From: Bin87 sp965261925
Lineage (GTDB): Bacteria > Chloroflexota > Dehalococcoidia > Lucifugimonadales > UBA3495
Direction: 5' to 3'
Assembly (NCBI GenBank): GCA_965261925.1
Contig: OZ253486.1
Span: 2,666,001 to 2,730,000, forward strand
Length of the DNA stretch: 64,000 bases
Part shown: in pieces, positions 25,973-35,263 of the stretch
How the letters are laid out: every line of letters begins with the position of its first letter
How positions within the stretch are numbered: position 1 is the stretch's first letter
Notes under the pieces: model-generated
The model's input: only the letters and a program-made list of their open reading frames with translations
Database searches by the model: none
Told to the model about the DNA's origin: nothing
Made by a program: the position numbers and the translations under genes

Positions 25973-26143
25973 GAGATGTCCGTGTTGAGCGATCTCAGTA
26001 GAAAATCGTCATTTTCGGAATCTCCCGTGTTTAAGTTTCCAAAAGGAGAACCGTGGCCCGCCGCAATTGTAATGGCGGGAGCGGCGTCGGTGATCGTACC
26101 GCCTGTCGCTGCTGACTCGACCGAAACGCCATCATTTCGCACC

Positions 26144-26170
26144 ACGGGGGATTCGTCCCCCGTTATTTTT
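26144..26170 (+). terminator. rho-independent terminator
   Basis: ACGGGGGA-TTCG-TCCCCCGT stem-loop with a UUCG-type tetraloop, followed by TATTTTTT. It lies about 170 bases after the M24 gene. A weaker hairpin (GCACCCGC/GCGGGTGC) follows near 26226-26250. Confidence 0.9.
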
Positions 26171-26281
26171 TGCCCCGACGGAGGCCGGGTTCCCTGGCTA
26201 TTGCCACCCAGCTTTGAGGGCGACGTGCCACCTGCACCCGCTGCCCTCGCGGGTGCGGCGGAATTTGCTCCCAATTGTTTT

Positions 26282-26311
26282 CGGCGAAGTCATTTGATTT
26301 CGCCGTTTTTT
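26282..26311 (+). terminator. second rho-independent terminator in the same gap
   Basis: CGGCGAA (26282-26288), 10-base loop, TTCGCCG (26299-26305), then six T. Two strong terminators 120 bases apart in a 510-base gap leave room for a short transcript between them. An open frame at 25976-26362 spans both hairpins and is not credible as a gene. Confidence 0.85.
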
Positions 26312-26483
26312 GCTTTCCCGACCAAACCGACAACCCGGTTGGTACGCGGGATCAATGAATAGAACACCTGGAGGGATGCATATTTAGCAACGTGACCATC
26401 GGCCCCGCTTAACCGCAATTCGCGAGGCCAAATTGCCTTGACCAATAGGAAATCCGCCTCGACTTCGATTTTCAGGAGGATCA

Positions 26484-28574
26484 ATGAGTTCCGCCACGAT
26501 GGCTACTCTGAGGAAACTACCATTTCGGTTGCTGCTCGTCATCGCGGTGATGGGTTGCGCCGCCGTCCTCATGGCCGCTGCCTGCAGCGCTGCCGACGAA
26601 TCTCCCCCTGGTCAGTCCGCAAACGGCTCTGCTTCGGCTTCGACCGGCGCACCCGGCGACCAGCCGGGAAAGGTAGCCGACCCCGCCACGTATGCCACGC
26701 TCTCGGGCGACATTTCGATTGACGGTTCTTCCACGGTGTTCCCCATCACCGAGGCGGTGGCTGAGGCATTCGGCGGCCTGACCGATGACAACGTCCGGGT
26801 GGTCGTGGGCATCTCGGGAACCGGAGGCGGCTTCAAGAAGTTTTGCGATGACGAGATCGTGATCTCCGACGCGTCCCGGCCGATCAAGCAGAAGGAAGTT
26901 GACCTGTGTTCCGCCGCGGGCATCGAGTACATCGAGCTGCCGGTGGCCATCGATGGCGTGTCTGTGGTGGTGAACCCGGCAAATGATTTCGTGGACTGTT
27001 TGACGGTTGAGCAACTGAACACCATCTGGAGCCCGGAATCTGAGGGCGTGGTGAGCCAGTGGAACCAGGTGAACCCGGACTGGCCGGCGGAAGAGATCAA
27101 GCTGTACGCGCCTGGCGTGGACTCGGGCACGTTCGACTATTTCACCGAGGCGGTCAACGGTGATGGCGGCGTGTCAAGGGGTGACTTCGTGGCGTCGGAG
27201 GACGACAACGTGCTGGTGCAGGGCGTCTCGGGGGACAAGTACAGCATCGGTTACTTCGGGTATGCGTACTATGTGGAGAACAAGGACAAGGTGAAGGTGG
27301 TGCCGGTCGACGGCGGCAACGGTTGTGTTGCCCCGACGGACGACGCGATCAACAACGGTTCATATGCGCCGTTGAGCCGGCCGCTGTTCATCTACGTGCG
27401 CTCGGACGCGGCCGAGCAAGAGCATATTTCGGAGTTCGTGAAATATTACCTGAGCGCGAACGGCCAGGAGCTGGCGGCATCGGTGGGATACATTCCGTTC
27501 CCGCAGCAGGTTTACGACCTGGGGTTGGCGAAGTTAGAGGCTGGGACGGTAGGCACGGTGTTCGGAGGCGACGACGCCTTCAAGGGACCCATCGCTGATG
27601 GCCTTGGCGGCGGGGCCATGACGGAAGACAAAATGACCCACATCGTGGACTACGGCAATCTCTCGGGCGACATTTCGATTGACGGTTCTTCCACGGTGTT
27701 CCCTATCACCGAGGCGGTGGCTGAGGCATTCGGCGGCCTGACCGATGACAACGTCCGGGTGGTCGTGGGCATCTCGGGAACCGGAGGCGGCTTCAAGAAG
27801 TTTTGCGATGACGAGACCGTGATCTCCGACGCATCCCGGCCGATCAAGCAGAAGGAAGTTGACCTGTGTTCCGCCGCGGGCATCGAGTACATCGAGCTGC
27901 CGGTGGCCATCGATGGCGTGTCTGTGGTGGTGAACCCGGCAAATGATTTCGTGGACTGTTTGACGGTTGAGCAACTGAACACCATCTGGAGCCCGGAATC
28001 TGAGGGCGTGGTGAGCCAGTGGAACCAGGTGAACCCGGACTGGCCGGCGGAAGAGATCAAGCTGTACGCGCCTGGCGTGGACTCGGGCACGTTCGACTAT
28101 TTCACCGAGGCGGTCAACGGTGATGGCGGCGTGTCAAGGGGTGACTTCGTGGCGTCGGAGGACGACAACGTGCTGGTGCAGGGCGTCTCGGGGGACAAGT
28201 ACAGCATCGGTTACTTCGGGTATGCGTACTATGTGGAGAACAAGGACAAGGTGAAGGTGGTGCCGGTCGACGGCGGCAACGGTTGTGTTGCCCCGACGGA
28301 CGACGCGATCAACAACGGTTCATATGCGCCGTTGAGCCGGCCGCTGTTCATCTACGTGCGCTCGGACGCGGCCGAGCAAGAGCATATTTCGGAGTTCGTG
28401 AAATATTACCTGAGCGCGAACGGCCAGGAGCTGGCGGCATCGGTGGGATACATTCCGTTCCCGCAGCAGGTTTACGACCTGGGGTTGGCGAAGTTAGAGG
28501 CTGGGACGGTAGGCACGGTGTTCGGAGGCGACGACGCCTTCAAGGGACCGGTCACTGACGGACTCCAACAGTAG
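26484..28574 (+). CDS. PstS-like phosphate-binding lipoprotein with two tandem domains
   Basis: 696 residues. A lipoprotein signal ends at Cys34 (LMAAAC). Two solute-binding domains of the PstS family follow, residues about 73-369 and 393-689, each starting LSGDISIDGSSTVFPITEAV with the phosphate-binding SGTGGGFKKF and ISDASRPIK segments. The domains are almost identical at both protein and DNA level (they differ by an Ile/Thr and the last residues). A normal PstS has a single domain of about 300 residues. AGGAGG lies 7 bases before the ATG. PstC, PstA and PstB genes are not adjacent. Phosphate as ligand is inferred from family; a related oxyanion is possible. Confidence 0.9.
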   Translation: MSSATMATLRKLPFRLLLVIAVMGCAAVLMAAACSAADESPPGQSANGSASASTGAPGDQPGKVADPATYATLSGDISIDGSSTVFPITEAVAEAFGGLTDDNVRVVVGISGTGGGFKKFCDDEIVISDASRPIKQKEVDLCSAAGIEYIELPVAIDGVSVVVNPANDFVDCLTVEQLNTIWSPESEGVVSQWNQVNPDWPAEEIKLYAPGVDSGTFDYFTEAVNGDGGVSRGDFVASEDDNVLVQGVSGDKYSIGYFGYAYYVENKDKVKVVPVDGGNGCVAPTDDAINNGSYAPLSRPLFIYVRSDAAEQEHISEFVKYYLSANGQELAASVGYIPFPQQVYDLGLAKLEAGTVGTVFGGDDAFKGPIADGLGGGAMTEDKMTHIVDYGNLSGDISIDGSSTVFPITEAVAEAFGGLTDDNVRVVVGISGTGGGFKKFCDDETVISDASRPIKQKEVDLCSAAGIEYIELPVAIDGVSVVVNPANDFVDCLTVEQLNTIWSPESEGVVSQWNQVNPDWPAEEIKLYAPGVDSGTFDYFTEAVNGDGGVSRGDFVASEDDNVLVQGVSGDKYSIGYFGYAYYVENKDKVKVVPVDGGNGCVAPTDDAINNGSYAPLSRPLFIYVRSDAAEQEHISEFVKYYLSANGQELAASVGYIPFPQQVYDLGLAKLEAGTVGTVFGGDDAFKGPVTDGLQQ
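26700..27589 (+). repeat. 890-bp direct repeat, copy 1 (PstS domain)
   Basis: Matches 27660-28549 at a constant offset of 960 bases. I find only three differences by eye (near 26743, 26856 and 26872). A 70-base unique spacer separates the copies. Confidence 0.95.
27660..28549 (+). repeat. 890-bp direct repeat, copy 2 (PstS domain)
   Basis: Second copy of the repeat beginning at 26700; in frame within the same gene. Confidence 0.95.
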
Positions 28575-28613
28575 ATCTCGAATCACTCCGTTTCCCGTTA
28601 GGCGAGATACTAC

Positions 28614-28639
28614 CAGGGGCGGCTAGTTAGCCGCCCCTG
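28614..28639 (+). terminator. terminator after the PstS-like gene
   Basis: Perfect 10-bp stem CAGGGGCGGC/GCCGCCCCTG with a 6-base loop, 40 bases after the stop. The T tract is short (ATTTC). Confidence 0.75.
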
Positions 28640-28727
28640 ATTTCGCAAAGAAATGAACGACGATGAATATCGATCATCAGGGATGCCAGGCCGTATCGTC
28701 TCAACGTCTTCCCCTATCCGCGGGTAG

Positions 28728-28759
28728 AAAAAGCCCCGCCGGTGCTTCGACCGCGGGGC
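28728..28759 (-). terminator. terminator of the HpaB-type gene
   Basis: On the minus strand GCCCCGC, 13-base loop able to form GGT/ACC, GCGGGGC, then TTTTT. It lies about 25 bases after the minus-strand stop at 28784. Confidence 0.85.
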
Positions 28760-28783
28760 CCGCATCGTTCCGGTTTGGGGTCG

Positions 28784-30241
28784 TCAGTCACGCTCCAGGA
28801 ATTCTCGCACCTGCTCCATCATTGGCTCCCGGTCGTAGATGCCCAGCAACAACGCCGCGTTCCGCATCCAGTCGCCCTGGAAGTAACGCTCATACAGTAC
28901 CTGCCGACCGGCGAATGAGCTGCACGCTGCGTCCCAGGCCAGCCGGAACAATCGAACCCTCTCCCGCGCCGTGGCAGTATCCGTGTCGAGGTATGTATCC
29001 AGAACCTCGCCCATCGGTCCACCGAAGTCTTGCTCGGACGGCAACGCCATCAGGCTGCTCGATCCCAGCAACTGGATGATCTCCGCCATCCGTGGATACA
29101 TCTTGATGAACAGGTTTCGTGCCACGTTCAGCGGCACCCGGTCCGGCAGCATCACTCCCCAATTGTCGAGCTTCGCGTTCACTTCCGACTGGGTCAGCAG
29201 CGCCTTGGTGATCTCCAGGTTTTCCACCAACTCCGCCAGCAGACCTTGTACCTGCGGGACGTCGCCGTTGCCCAGGGTGTTTACCATGAGGCTGGCAATC
29301 CCGGTGATGAATTCACACTTGGCTACGTTCTTGGTCACCACCTGGTGACCCGTATGCACGTACTGCCCCGTTTCCGCCGACATGTTGTTGCATTTGTGCC
29401 GGTCTCCGTACATGAAGACCCGTTCCCACGGCACCAGCACGTCGTCGAAATAGACGATTGCGTCCATCTCCTCGAACCGCGACCCCAGTGGGTGGTCAAA
29501 GTGGGACTTTCCAAGGTCGAAGCTTTCCCGGCAGATGAATTTCAACCCGTCGATGCCGCACGGCACGGCGAACGCGAACGCGTACTTGTGCGCGTCTTCG
29601 TCTCTGGCCAGCAACGACGAGCGCGTCGGGTAGACCATAATTTCGTCCGAAAGCGGACCCAGCGTCGCCAAGACACGCGGTCCCCGTACCACCAACCCGG
29701 CGTCCGTTTCCTTGACCACGTGTAGCGCGACATCGGTGCTGTAGTTCATCGAGGTCGCCGACGGGGCCCGGTTGCGCTGGAGGTTTACCAGCGTGTGGGT
29801 CATGCAGAGGTCGTTGTCCCGGGCGTGCTCGTAGTAGTCGGTGACGTTCTGCTTGAATTCGGGTCGGTTGTCACCGAAGAAGTCTCCGGCCGCCGCCATC
29901 GACATGATCGTTACGTTCAGGAAGTCCGGCGTCCGTCCCATCATTCCGTAGCTCGCATGGGCCCACCGCGACATCATTTCCCTGCGCCGTGCCAGGTCAT
30001 CCTTCGTCCGCGGGATGATGAACGACAGTCCCACCGGGTCGCCGGTCGCCGGCGAGGCGTAGGTCATCGCGCAGCTCGCAGCCGCATCGTGCTGCATGTC
30101 GTAAAGCTGCGCGATTGATCGCGCCCCGTTGGCCAAGCCCGGAAACTCCGTCACGTCGTCGACGCGACGGCCGTCCAGCCATATCTCCCGCTGCTGCTCT
30201 TTCAATCCGGCCAGGTATGCGGCCCCGGTTCTCGCGGGCAT
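28784..30241 (-). CDS. 4-hydroxyphenylacetate 3-monooxygenase (HpaB)-family flavin monooxygenase
   Basis: Oxygenase component of a two-component FADH2-dependent aromatic hydroxylase, 485 residues. Diagnostic HpaB features include the N-terminal RTGAAYLAGLKEQQREIWLDG-type opening (residues 4-23), GMMGRTPDFLNVT, GPRVLATLGPLSDE, and the FDDVLVPWERVFMYGD segment. Reduced flavin would come from a separate reductase, which is not adjacent. GGGAGG lies 9 bases before the ATG. The real substrate may be another phenolic; related enzymes also include 4-hydroxybutyryl-CoA dehydratase-like proteins, but the iron-sulfur ligands of that group are not evident. Confidence 0.85.
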   Translation of the reverse strand: MPARTGAAYLAGLKEQQREIWLDGRRVDDVTEFPGLANGARSIAQLYDMQHDAAASCAMTYASPATGDPVGLSFIIPRTKDDLARRREMMSRWAHASYGMMGRTPDFLNVTIMSMAAAGDFFGDNRPEFKQNVTDYYEHARDNDLCMTHTLVNLQRNRAPSATSMNYSTDVALHVVKETDAGLVVRGPRVLATLGPLSDEIMVYPTRSSLLARDEDAHKYAFAFAVPCGIDGLKFICRESFDLGKSHFDHPLGSRFEEMDAIVYFDDVLVPWERVFMYGDRHKCNNMSAETGQYVHTGHQVVTKNVAKCEFITGIASLMVNTLGNGDVPQVQGLLAELVENLEITKALLTQSEVNAKLDNWGVMLPDRVPLNVARNLFIKMYPRMAEIIQLLGSSSLMALPSEQDFGGPMGEVLDTYLDTDTATARERVRLFRLAWDAACSSFAGRQVLYERYFQGDWMRNAALLLGIYDREPMMEQVREFLERD

Positions 30242-30302
30242 GTTATCTGCCTCCCACTTCCCATCTCGGCGTTCAGTTATGTCGTGTGTGGGCGCTGAGG
30301 AG

Positions 30303-31184
30303 TCAGGCGCCCAGGTACCTCTTGAGCCAGTTCATCGCGTGCACGTTGAAGTCCGTACACGGGCTGTGCGTCAAATCCGGATAGACCAGCAGCGATTTGT
30401 GCGCCCGTATCCGGTCAAACACCGGCATGATGGTCTCGTATGGGCAGGTCGTGTCTGCCATCCCGATGTTCACCAGGGTCGGGCATTCGATCGCGTCCGC
30501 CAGCGTCAGCGCGTCGAAGTACTGCAGCGTGTCCAACATCTCCTGCCGCTGTTCCGGATGGTCCTGTACGTAGTTGGACAGTTCGTGGTATGGGCGGGTC
30601 TCGATGTCGATAGCCACCGGGTAGTTGCACATGAAAGGCTCTTCCGCCACCGCCGCCGCCAGCCTATGGTCCAGCGCCGTCGTGGTCAGCGTGAACCCAC
30701 CGCCCTGGCTCCGGCTCCACATCCCAATGCGATTGTCGTCCACTTCCGCGCGCTCGCAGAGGAAATCCACGCCCCGCACGCAGTCCATGTACGCGGCCCG
30801 GTAGTAGTAACTCTCCCGGTCGGTGACGTTGTAGGTCAACTTTGTTCCGTGCGGCAAATCCCATTCGGGTATGCTTTCACCCTGCGCCCGCGGGAACAGC
30901 GTCAGCACCGCGAAGCCGTGCATGACCACGTGGTAAGGGATCTCCTTGGCGCCGCCGTACCCGGGAACGGCCAACATCGCCGGGAACTTTCCGACTGGCG
31001 GATCGTGCCGGGGCACGGTGTAGAATCCTCGCAGCCGCTGCCCGCCGTAGCTCCGCAGCGTCACGTTCCAGGTCTCATATTCCCGGCCGCTGAGCTCTTC
31101 GCATGGTGCAAGCTCCGCGCCCACCGGGGTTTCGTTCAAAATGGCCCGAGTGCCTTCCCAAAAGTCCTTGACCGCGTGGTCCAT
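30303..31184 (-). CDS. acetylxylan esterase/dienelactone hydrolase-like alpha/beta hydrolase
   Basis: Alpha/beta hydrolase of 293 residues. The N-terminal TPVGAELAPCEELSGREYETW precedes a core with GYGGAKEIPY and the nucleophile elbow WSRSQGGGFTL (Ser in GxSxG-like S-Q-G-G). The late Asp and C-terminal His (DLTHSPC) complete a triad. AGGAGGAG precedes the ATG. Similar to the AXE1 family (acetylxylan esterase/cephalosporin-C deacetylase). It runs with the HpaB-type gene on the same strand, suggesting ester hydrolysis in an aromatic or carbohydrate catabolic context. Confidence 0.85.
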   Translation of the reverse strand: MDHAVKDFWEGTRAILNETPVGAELAPCEELSGREYETWNVTLRSYGGQRLRGFYTVPRHDPPVGKFPAMLAVPGYGGAKEIPYHVVMHGFAVLTLFPRAQGESIPEWDLPHGTKLTYNVTDRESYYYRAAYMDCVRGVDFLCERAEVDDNRIGMWSRSQGGGFTLTTTALDHRLAAAVAEEPFMCNYPVAIDIETRPYHELSNYVQDHPEQRQEMLDTLQYFDALTLADAIECPTLVNIGMADTTCPYETIMPVFDRIRAHKSLLVYPDLTHSPCTDFNVHAMNWLKRYLGA

Positions 31185-31348
31185 TTCCGGCTCCTCCTGG
31201 TAACGATTGGTTGGTCGCGCCGGTCAGCATTGCCCGGCTGTCGGCGGGTCACGGCGCGACACGGACGGCGTATCGTGGCAGTCCGCAGGGTCGGTTAACC
31301 GCAGCCGGACTGTCTGCCCACCTCTATTCGAATGTTATCACGGCAGGC

Positions 31349-32566
31349 TCAGCGGCTGACGCGGGACGCGGTCCTGAACTCGTATCCATACTCGGAAACC
31401 AGGAACGGCACGGCCTCGTTCACCAGGTCGATTATCGTGTTGCTCACGTGCGACGGGTTCTTTTGGAAGCCCGCAATCGAGTCCACGTATTCCGCCAGCC
31501 GCGGTTGGAACTCGGCGAACCCCCCCAGTCCCAGCGACGTGTAGATGCGCTTTATCTGACCAATCTTGTCCTGTTCCAGATCTTCGTAAAGCACCTCCAC
31601 CAGCCGGCCGTCCGGTAGCAACCGTTTCTGCTCCAGGTACGCTTCGGCCATTTGACGGTACACATCCGCTTGTTTCGCCAGCAGCTCGTCGAAGTCAACC
31701 CGTTGCAGCGCGTGCCAATCGTTCATCATCCGCAGCAGGTAGGCGTATGAGCGCAGCGTGTCGTACGGGTCCCGCTGAATGTAGACGAAACGCGCGTCGG
31801 GAAAAATCCGCAACAGCGCCGAAATGCGGCTGGTGTTCGACGGCGACTTCAGCAGCAGAGGCTTGCCTTCCATGTGGTAGCTGGCCGTCCGTAGCATTCG
31901 CGTGAACTCTCGCCGCCAACCCTCGCGCCGGGCGTTGTCCAACCGATCCTCCGCGAACAGGTAGTCCAACGTGTCCTCGCCCGTGCGCGGGAAATGCAGG
32001 TAGACATACGGGCTGAAACCGCACATGCAGTCCAGCGCGATCTCTTCTTCCTGGGGCATCGCCAGGTCAACCGGTATGTTGTCCACCCCGCGATTGGCCG
32101 GCAGTGTCCTCTCGATCATACGGCGCACCCGCTTCTGACCGGCAAGGAACGCATCGGGCATCGCGGCCTGATATGTGCTCACGAACCCCCATTGCGGGTC
32201 CATTGACAGCAGGTTGTGCAGCAGCGTCGTCCCCGACCGCCAGAACCCCAGCAGGAAGAGCGGCCGCGGATGTATCTCCGTCCTGCTGATGCGACCGCCG
32301 TACAAAATGCTTTGCCAACAACGCATCGGCGCAATCATCGCGTCCGCCGCCAGGATACCCAGGTACCGCCGCCGGTATTCCCGGTCAACGCCGTGTCGCA
32401 GCCCCAACCGGATTGCCAGCGACAACCGTCCCGCCGACAGGAAGTTGTTGAATCCCGAAACGAAGGTCGCGGGGGTGTCCTGGGCACGGGGAAGGTACCC
32501 GGACCGGGTGCTTTGAGCCGGGGCGCCGGCTTGCTCCGTGTTATCCGTCAAACGTTCGCCCGCCAT
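31349..32566 (-). CDS. PAPS-dependent sulfotransferase
   Basis: Transfers sulfate from 3'-phosphoadenylyl sulfate to an unknown acceptor; 405 residues. The 5'-phosphosulfate-binding loop reads GFWRSGTTLLHNLLSMDP, and the 3'-phosphate-binding region LLLKSPSNTSRISALLRIFPDARFVYIQRDP is split in the usual way (KSPSNTSR then FVYIQRDP). It belongs to the Sulfotransfer_3-like group common in marine bacteria. Start at 32566 has GGAG 8 bases upstream. It is followed by the hydrolase and monooxygenase genes on the same strand. Confidence 0.88.
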   Translation of the reverse strand: MAGERLTDNTEQAGAPAQSTRSGYLPRAQDTPATFVSGFNNFLSAGRLSLAIRLGLRHGVDREYRRRYLGILAADAMIAPMRCWQSILYGGRISRTEIHPRPLFLLGFWRSGTTLLHNLLSMDPQWGFVSTYQAAMPDAFLAGQKRVRRMIERTLPANRGVDNIPVDLAMPQEEEIALDCMCGFSPYVYLHFPRTGEDTLDYLFAEDRLDNARREGWRREFTRMLRTASYHMEGKPLLLKSPSNTSRISALLRIFPDARFVYIQRDPYDTLRSYAYLLRMMNDWHALQRVDFDELLAKQADVYRQMAEAYLEQKRLLPDGRLVEVLYEDLEQDKIGQIKRIYTSLGLGGFAEFQPRLAEYVDSIAGFQKNPSHVSNTIIDLVNEAVPFLVSEYGYEFRTASRVSR

Positions 32567-32940
32567 CCTGATAACTCCTGCTGCCCGTGGTCACTCAGCG
32601 CGCTGTCCTGGTATCGCTGCCGTCGCCGATGCAGCCTTTGATCTTCTCGCGCCATCCGATCCGGTACCTGCGGCCGTGCGCCGCGCCGCAACCTGCAGAT
32701 GGCGCGTCGGTTGATCTGGTCCGCCCTGGTGGCACGGGCGGAAACGGTATCGCCGTTATGGTCGGCCAGTTTAGCACTCCCCGAATCCTTGCCTCGTTGA
32801 CGGCATTGACTGGCTGCTGCGCATGATGCGCTCCCCAATTTGACCCGCGACTGTGCGTGACGATAAACGCGCTGCCGGTATGGGCGGTGTACAATCCGGC
32901 CGGCGCACGCGGAGCACACCGCCCGCGCGGAGTGTTTTGC
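32567..32940. other. divergent intergenic region
   Basis: 374 bases between the sulfotransferase and MFS genes. TACAAT at 32890-32895, preceded by GTG, is a candidate -10 for the MFS gene, about 45 bases before its ATG, with no recognisable -35. Nothing else is supported; the long minus-strand frame here is an antisense shadow. Confidence 0.5.
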
Positions 32941-34236
32941 ATGGCACGCACTGGCGTCCGCCCCACATCCCCGATGCTTGAGGTTCTTGGCAATCCTCGT
33001 TTTCGGGCGATCTGGTACGTCGTGAATGTCGCCGAGCTGACACGCTGGATGGAGCTCCTGGTTACCAGCGTTCTTGTCTATTCGTTGACCGACTCGGCGC
33101 TGATGCTGGGCCTCGTGCTCGGCTTTGAGAACCTCCCCCGGCCCATATTCTCGCCATTCACCGGGATCATCGCCGACCGCTTCGACCGCAAGAAAATCTG
33201 GGTCAGCTCGATGGTTATCAAACTGGGCGCCGGCGCCGCGCTCTTTCTGCTGCTGTTTTCGGGCAACATCGCTCCCTGGCACGTGTTCGCCGCCATGCTC
33301 GCGCAGGGCATCAGTCGCGCCCTGGAAGACCCGGCCCGCCGCACCGCGATCTTCGACATCGTGGGCGAACGCCGGGTCGTCAACGCCCTGTCCATCGACT
33401 CGATGAGCGGGACCATGGGGCGCATGTTGGGCCCCTTCGCGGGCGGTTTTCTGATCGAGCATGTCGGCTATTTCTGGCCGCACTATCCTGGTTACACCTG
33501 GGCCTATGTCGCCGTTGTCACCATGCATGTTGCGGCGTTGCTGATGGCAATTCGCGTCATCATCCCCCGGGTGGAGCGGGAATGGCGGGTGGAACCGATC
33601 TGGAATAGCCTGGGCGACGTGGTGCGGGCGGCGTTCAGCCACCGGCAACTCATGGGAATGCTCTTCATCACCATTATGATTAATGGCCTGGCCTTTCCGG
33701 CCCGCCAGTTCGTGCCGGCCATTGGCCGCGACCACCTGAATGTCGGCGAAACGCTGGTGGGCGTCCTCGCGGCCGCAGAATCCATCGGTCAGCTGGTGAC
33801 TGCCGTGATCCTGGCATCGGTTGGGTCAATTCGGTATCACGGGCGCATATTCGCCATCGGCGCCTTCAGCGTGATGATAACGTCGACAATTTTCGTCTGG
33901 TCGCCGTGGTATGCCGCAACGTTTGCAATCCTGGTTCTCAGCGGGATCGGCCTGTCCTGCTTCGGCACCATGCAGGGGGCCATCACCATGCGCTCCTCTC
34001 CCCCCGAGATGCGAGGCCGCATGGTTGGCCTGCAGAGCCTGTGCATCGGCATCGGGACGCCTCCGGGCGTGCTGCTCATGGGTTGGCTGGGGGATGTTAT
34101 TGGAATCCAGACGTCCGTGACGCTCAACGCGCTGGTCTGCATCGCCATTTCAGTTCCCGCCCTGTTTCTCACGCCGTTGGTCACCCGCCCGTCGCAGCCT
34201 CCGCCGGTAACCCAACCCCAGTCCGGGCCCGCCTGA
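32941..34236 (+). CDS. MFS transporter
   Basis: Major facilitator superfamily exporter-like protein, 431 residues with 10-12 hydrophobic segments. The loop between helices 2 and 3 reads GIIADRFDRKKIW, the classic MFS motif A. The organisation resembles the MdtH/enterobactin exporter (MFS_3) group. The ATG at 32941 has GGAG 8 bases upstream; an in-frame start at 32857 would precede the -10 element. The substrate cannot be predicted. Confidence 0.88.
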   Translation: MARTGVRPTSPMLEVLGNPRFRAIWYVVNVAELTRWMELLVTSVLVYSLTDSALMLGLVLGFENLPRPIFSPFTGIIADRFDRKKIWVSSMVIKLGAGAALFLLLFSGNIAPWHVFAAMLAQGISRALEDPARRTAIFDIVGERRVVNALSIDSMSGTMGRMLGPFAGGFLIEHVGYFWPHYPGYTWAYVAVVTMHVAALLMAIRVIIPRVEREWRVEPIWNSLGDVVRAAFSHRQLMGMLFITIMINGLAFPARQFVPAIGRDHLNVGETLVGVLAAAESIGQLVTAVILASVGSIRYHGRIFAIGAFSVMITSTIFVWSPWYAATFAILVLSGIGLSCFGTMQGAITMRSSPPEMRGRMVGLQSLCIGIGTPPGVLLMGWLGDVIGIQTSVTLNALVCIAISVPALFLTPLVTRPSQPPPVTQPQSGPA

Positions 34237-34387
34237 CGCCTTCACCGGTGAGCGCAGCCTCGCCGCCGGTCGGCATGCCGCCGGTCGGAAAGCTGGCAGT
34301 CGGAATGTTGTCAGTCGATCATACGCGCACCACTAACCGCGTGTGCCCTGTGCTAAAATCCCGGTGTTGCACTCGCGGTGATCGATC

Positions 34388-35263
34388 ATGCCTCCCAAAT
34401 CTGCCGCCAAAACCCGCCGCTCTCGCCGGCCCAAGAAACCCGGCGTCACCGTTTCTGACGCCATCCGGCTGCTCACCGAGGAGTACGGTCCGTTCGAAAA
34501 CGAGCCGCGCCTGGATCCGGCCCACGAGCTGACCTTCACCATCCTGTCCCAGCACACCTCCGACCGCAACTCCGAACGCGCTTTCCGTAGTTTGATGCAG
34601 CGTTTTGGCACGCTCGAGGCCGTCGCCGAAGCCGACGTCGCAGATATCGAGGAAGCCATATCCGGCGGAGGCCTGGCCCGCGTCAAGGCGCCTCGTATCA
34701 AGGGTGTTTTGGGCCGTATCCTGGACCTGAACGACGGCTCCCTGGATCTCCACTTCCTCGCCGAAATGCCCATGGGTGAGGCGCGGGCGTGGCTGCGTCA
34801 ACTGCCCGGCATTGGGCCCAAGTCCGCCGGCATCATCCTGAGCTTTTCCCTCGGCATGCCCGCTATGGCCGTCGACACCCACATCTACCGTGTGAGCCAG
34901 CGGTTGGGCATCATCGGCCCCAAGGTCAATACCGACAAGGCCCACGAGGTTCTGGAGGCGGCCATGCCGCCCGAGGACGTGTATCCGTTCCACGCCGCCT
35001 TCATCACCCACGGACGCCAGGTTTGCAAGGCGCAGCGTCCCCGCTGCGGCGACTGCGTGGTCAACTACGGCTGCCCTTCCCGTGACGAGGAAGCCATCCG
35101 GCAAGCTGCCGCCGACGCCGGGGTTCAGGAACCCGAAGGTGCTGCCCACGATGCCGCAGATACCGACCGGCCGGACAGCCAATCACCCGGGCGGCGCCGA
35201 CGACGCCAGGAATCGCCTACCCCTGTCCCGCACACCCAGGTCGTCAAGGAGCTCCAACCGTGA
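34388..35263 (+). CDS. nth: endonuclease III (DNA glycosylase/AP lyase)
   Basis: Base-excision repair glycosylase removing oxidised pyrimidines; 291 residues. The helix-hairpin-helix LPGIGPKSAG contains the catalytic Lys, and AVDTHIYRV contains the catalytic Asp. The 4Fe-4S loop C-x6-C-x2-C-x5-C is complete (CKAQRPRCGDC then CPS). About 25 basic residues at the N-terminus and about 45 at the C-terminus are extra compared with E. coli (211 residues). TAAAAT at 34354-34359 may be its -10. The stop overlaps the GTG start of argC. Confidence 0.95.
   Translation: MPPKSAAKTRRSRRPKKPGVTVSDAIRLLTEEYGPFENEPRLDPAHELTFTILSQHTSDRNSERAFRSLMQRFGTLEAVAEADVADIEEAISGGGLARVKAPRIKGVLGRILDLNDGSLDLHFLAEMPMGEARAWLRQLPGIGPKSAGIILSFSLGMPAMAVDTHIYRVSQRLGIIGPKVNTDKAHEVLEAAMPPEDVYPFHAAFITHGRQVCKAQRPRCGDCVVNYGCPSRDEEAIRQAAADAGVQEPEGAAHDAADTDRPDSQSPGRRRRRQESPTPVPHTQVVKELQP

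Noticed and set aside
25976..26362. 128-codon ORF after the M24 gene
   Set aside because: It runs through two rho-independent terminators and a further hairpin, has no ribosome site and has no recognisable domain.
32548..33735. Long minus-strand ORF of 395 codons opposite the MFS gene
   Set aside because: It is antisense to a clear MFS transporter and has the His/Arg/Asp-rich composition typical of shadow frames in GC-rich DNA.
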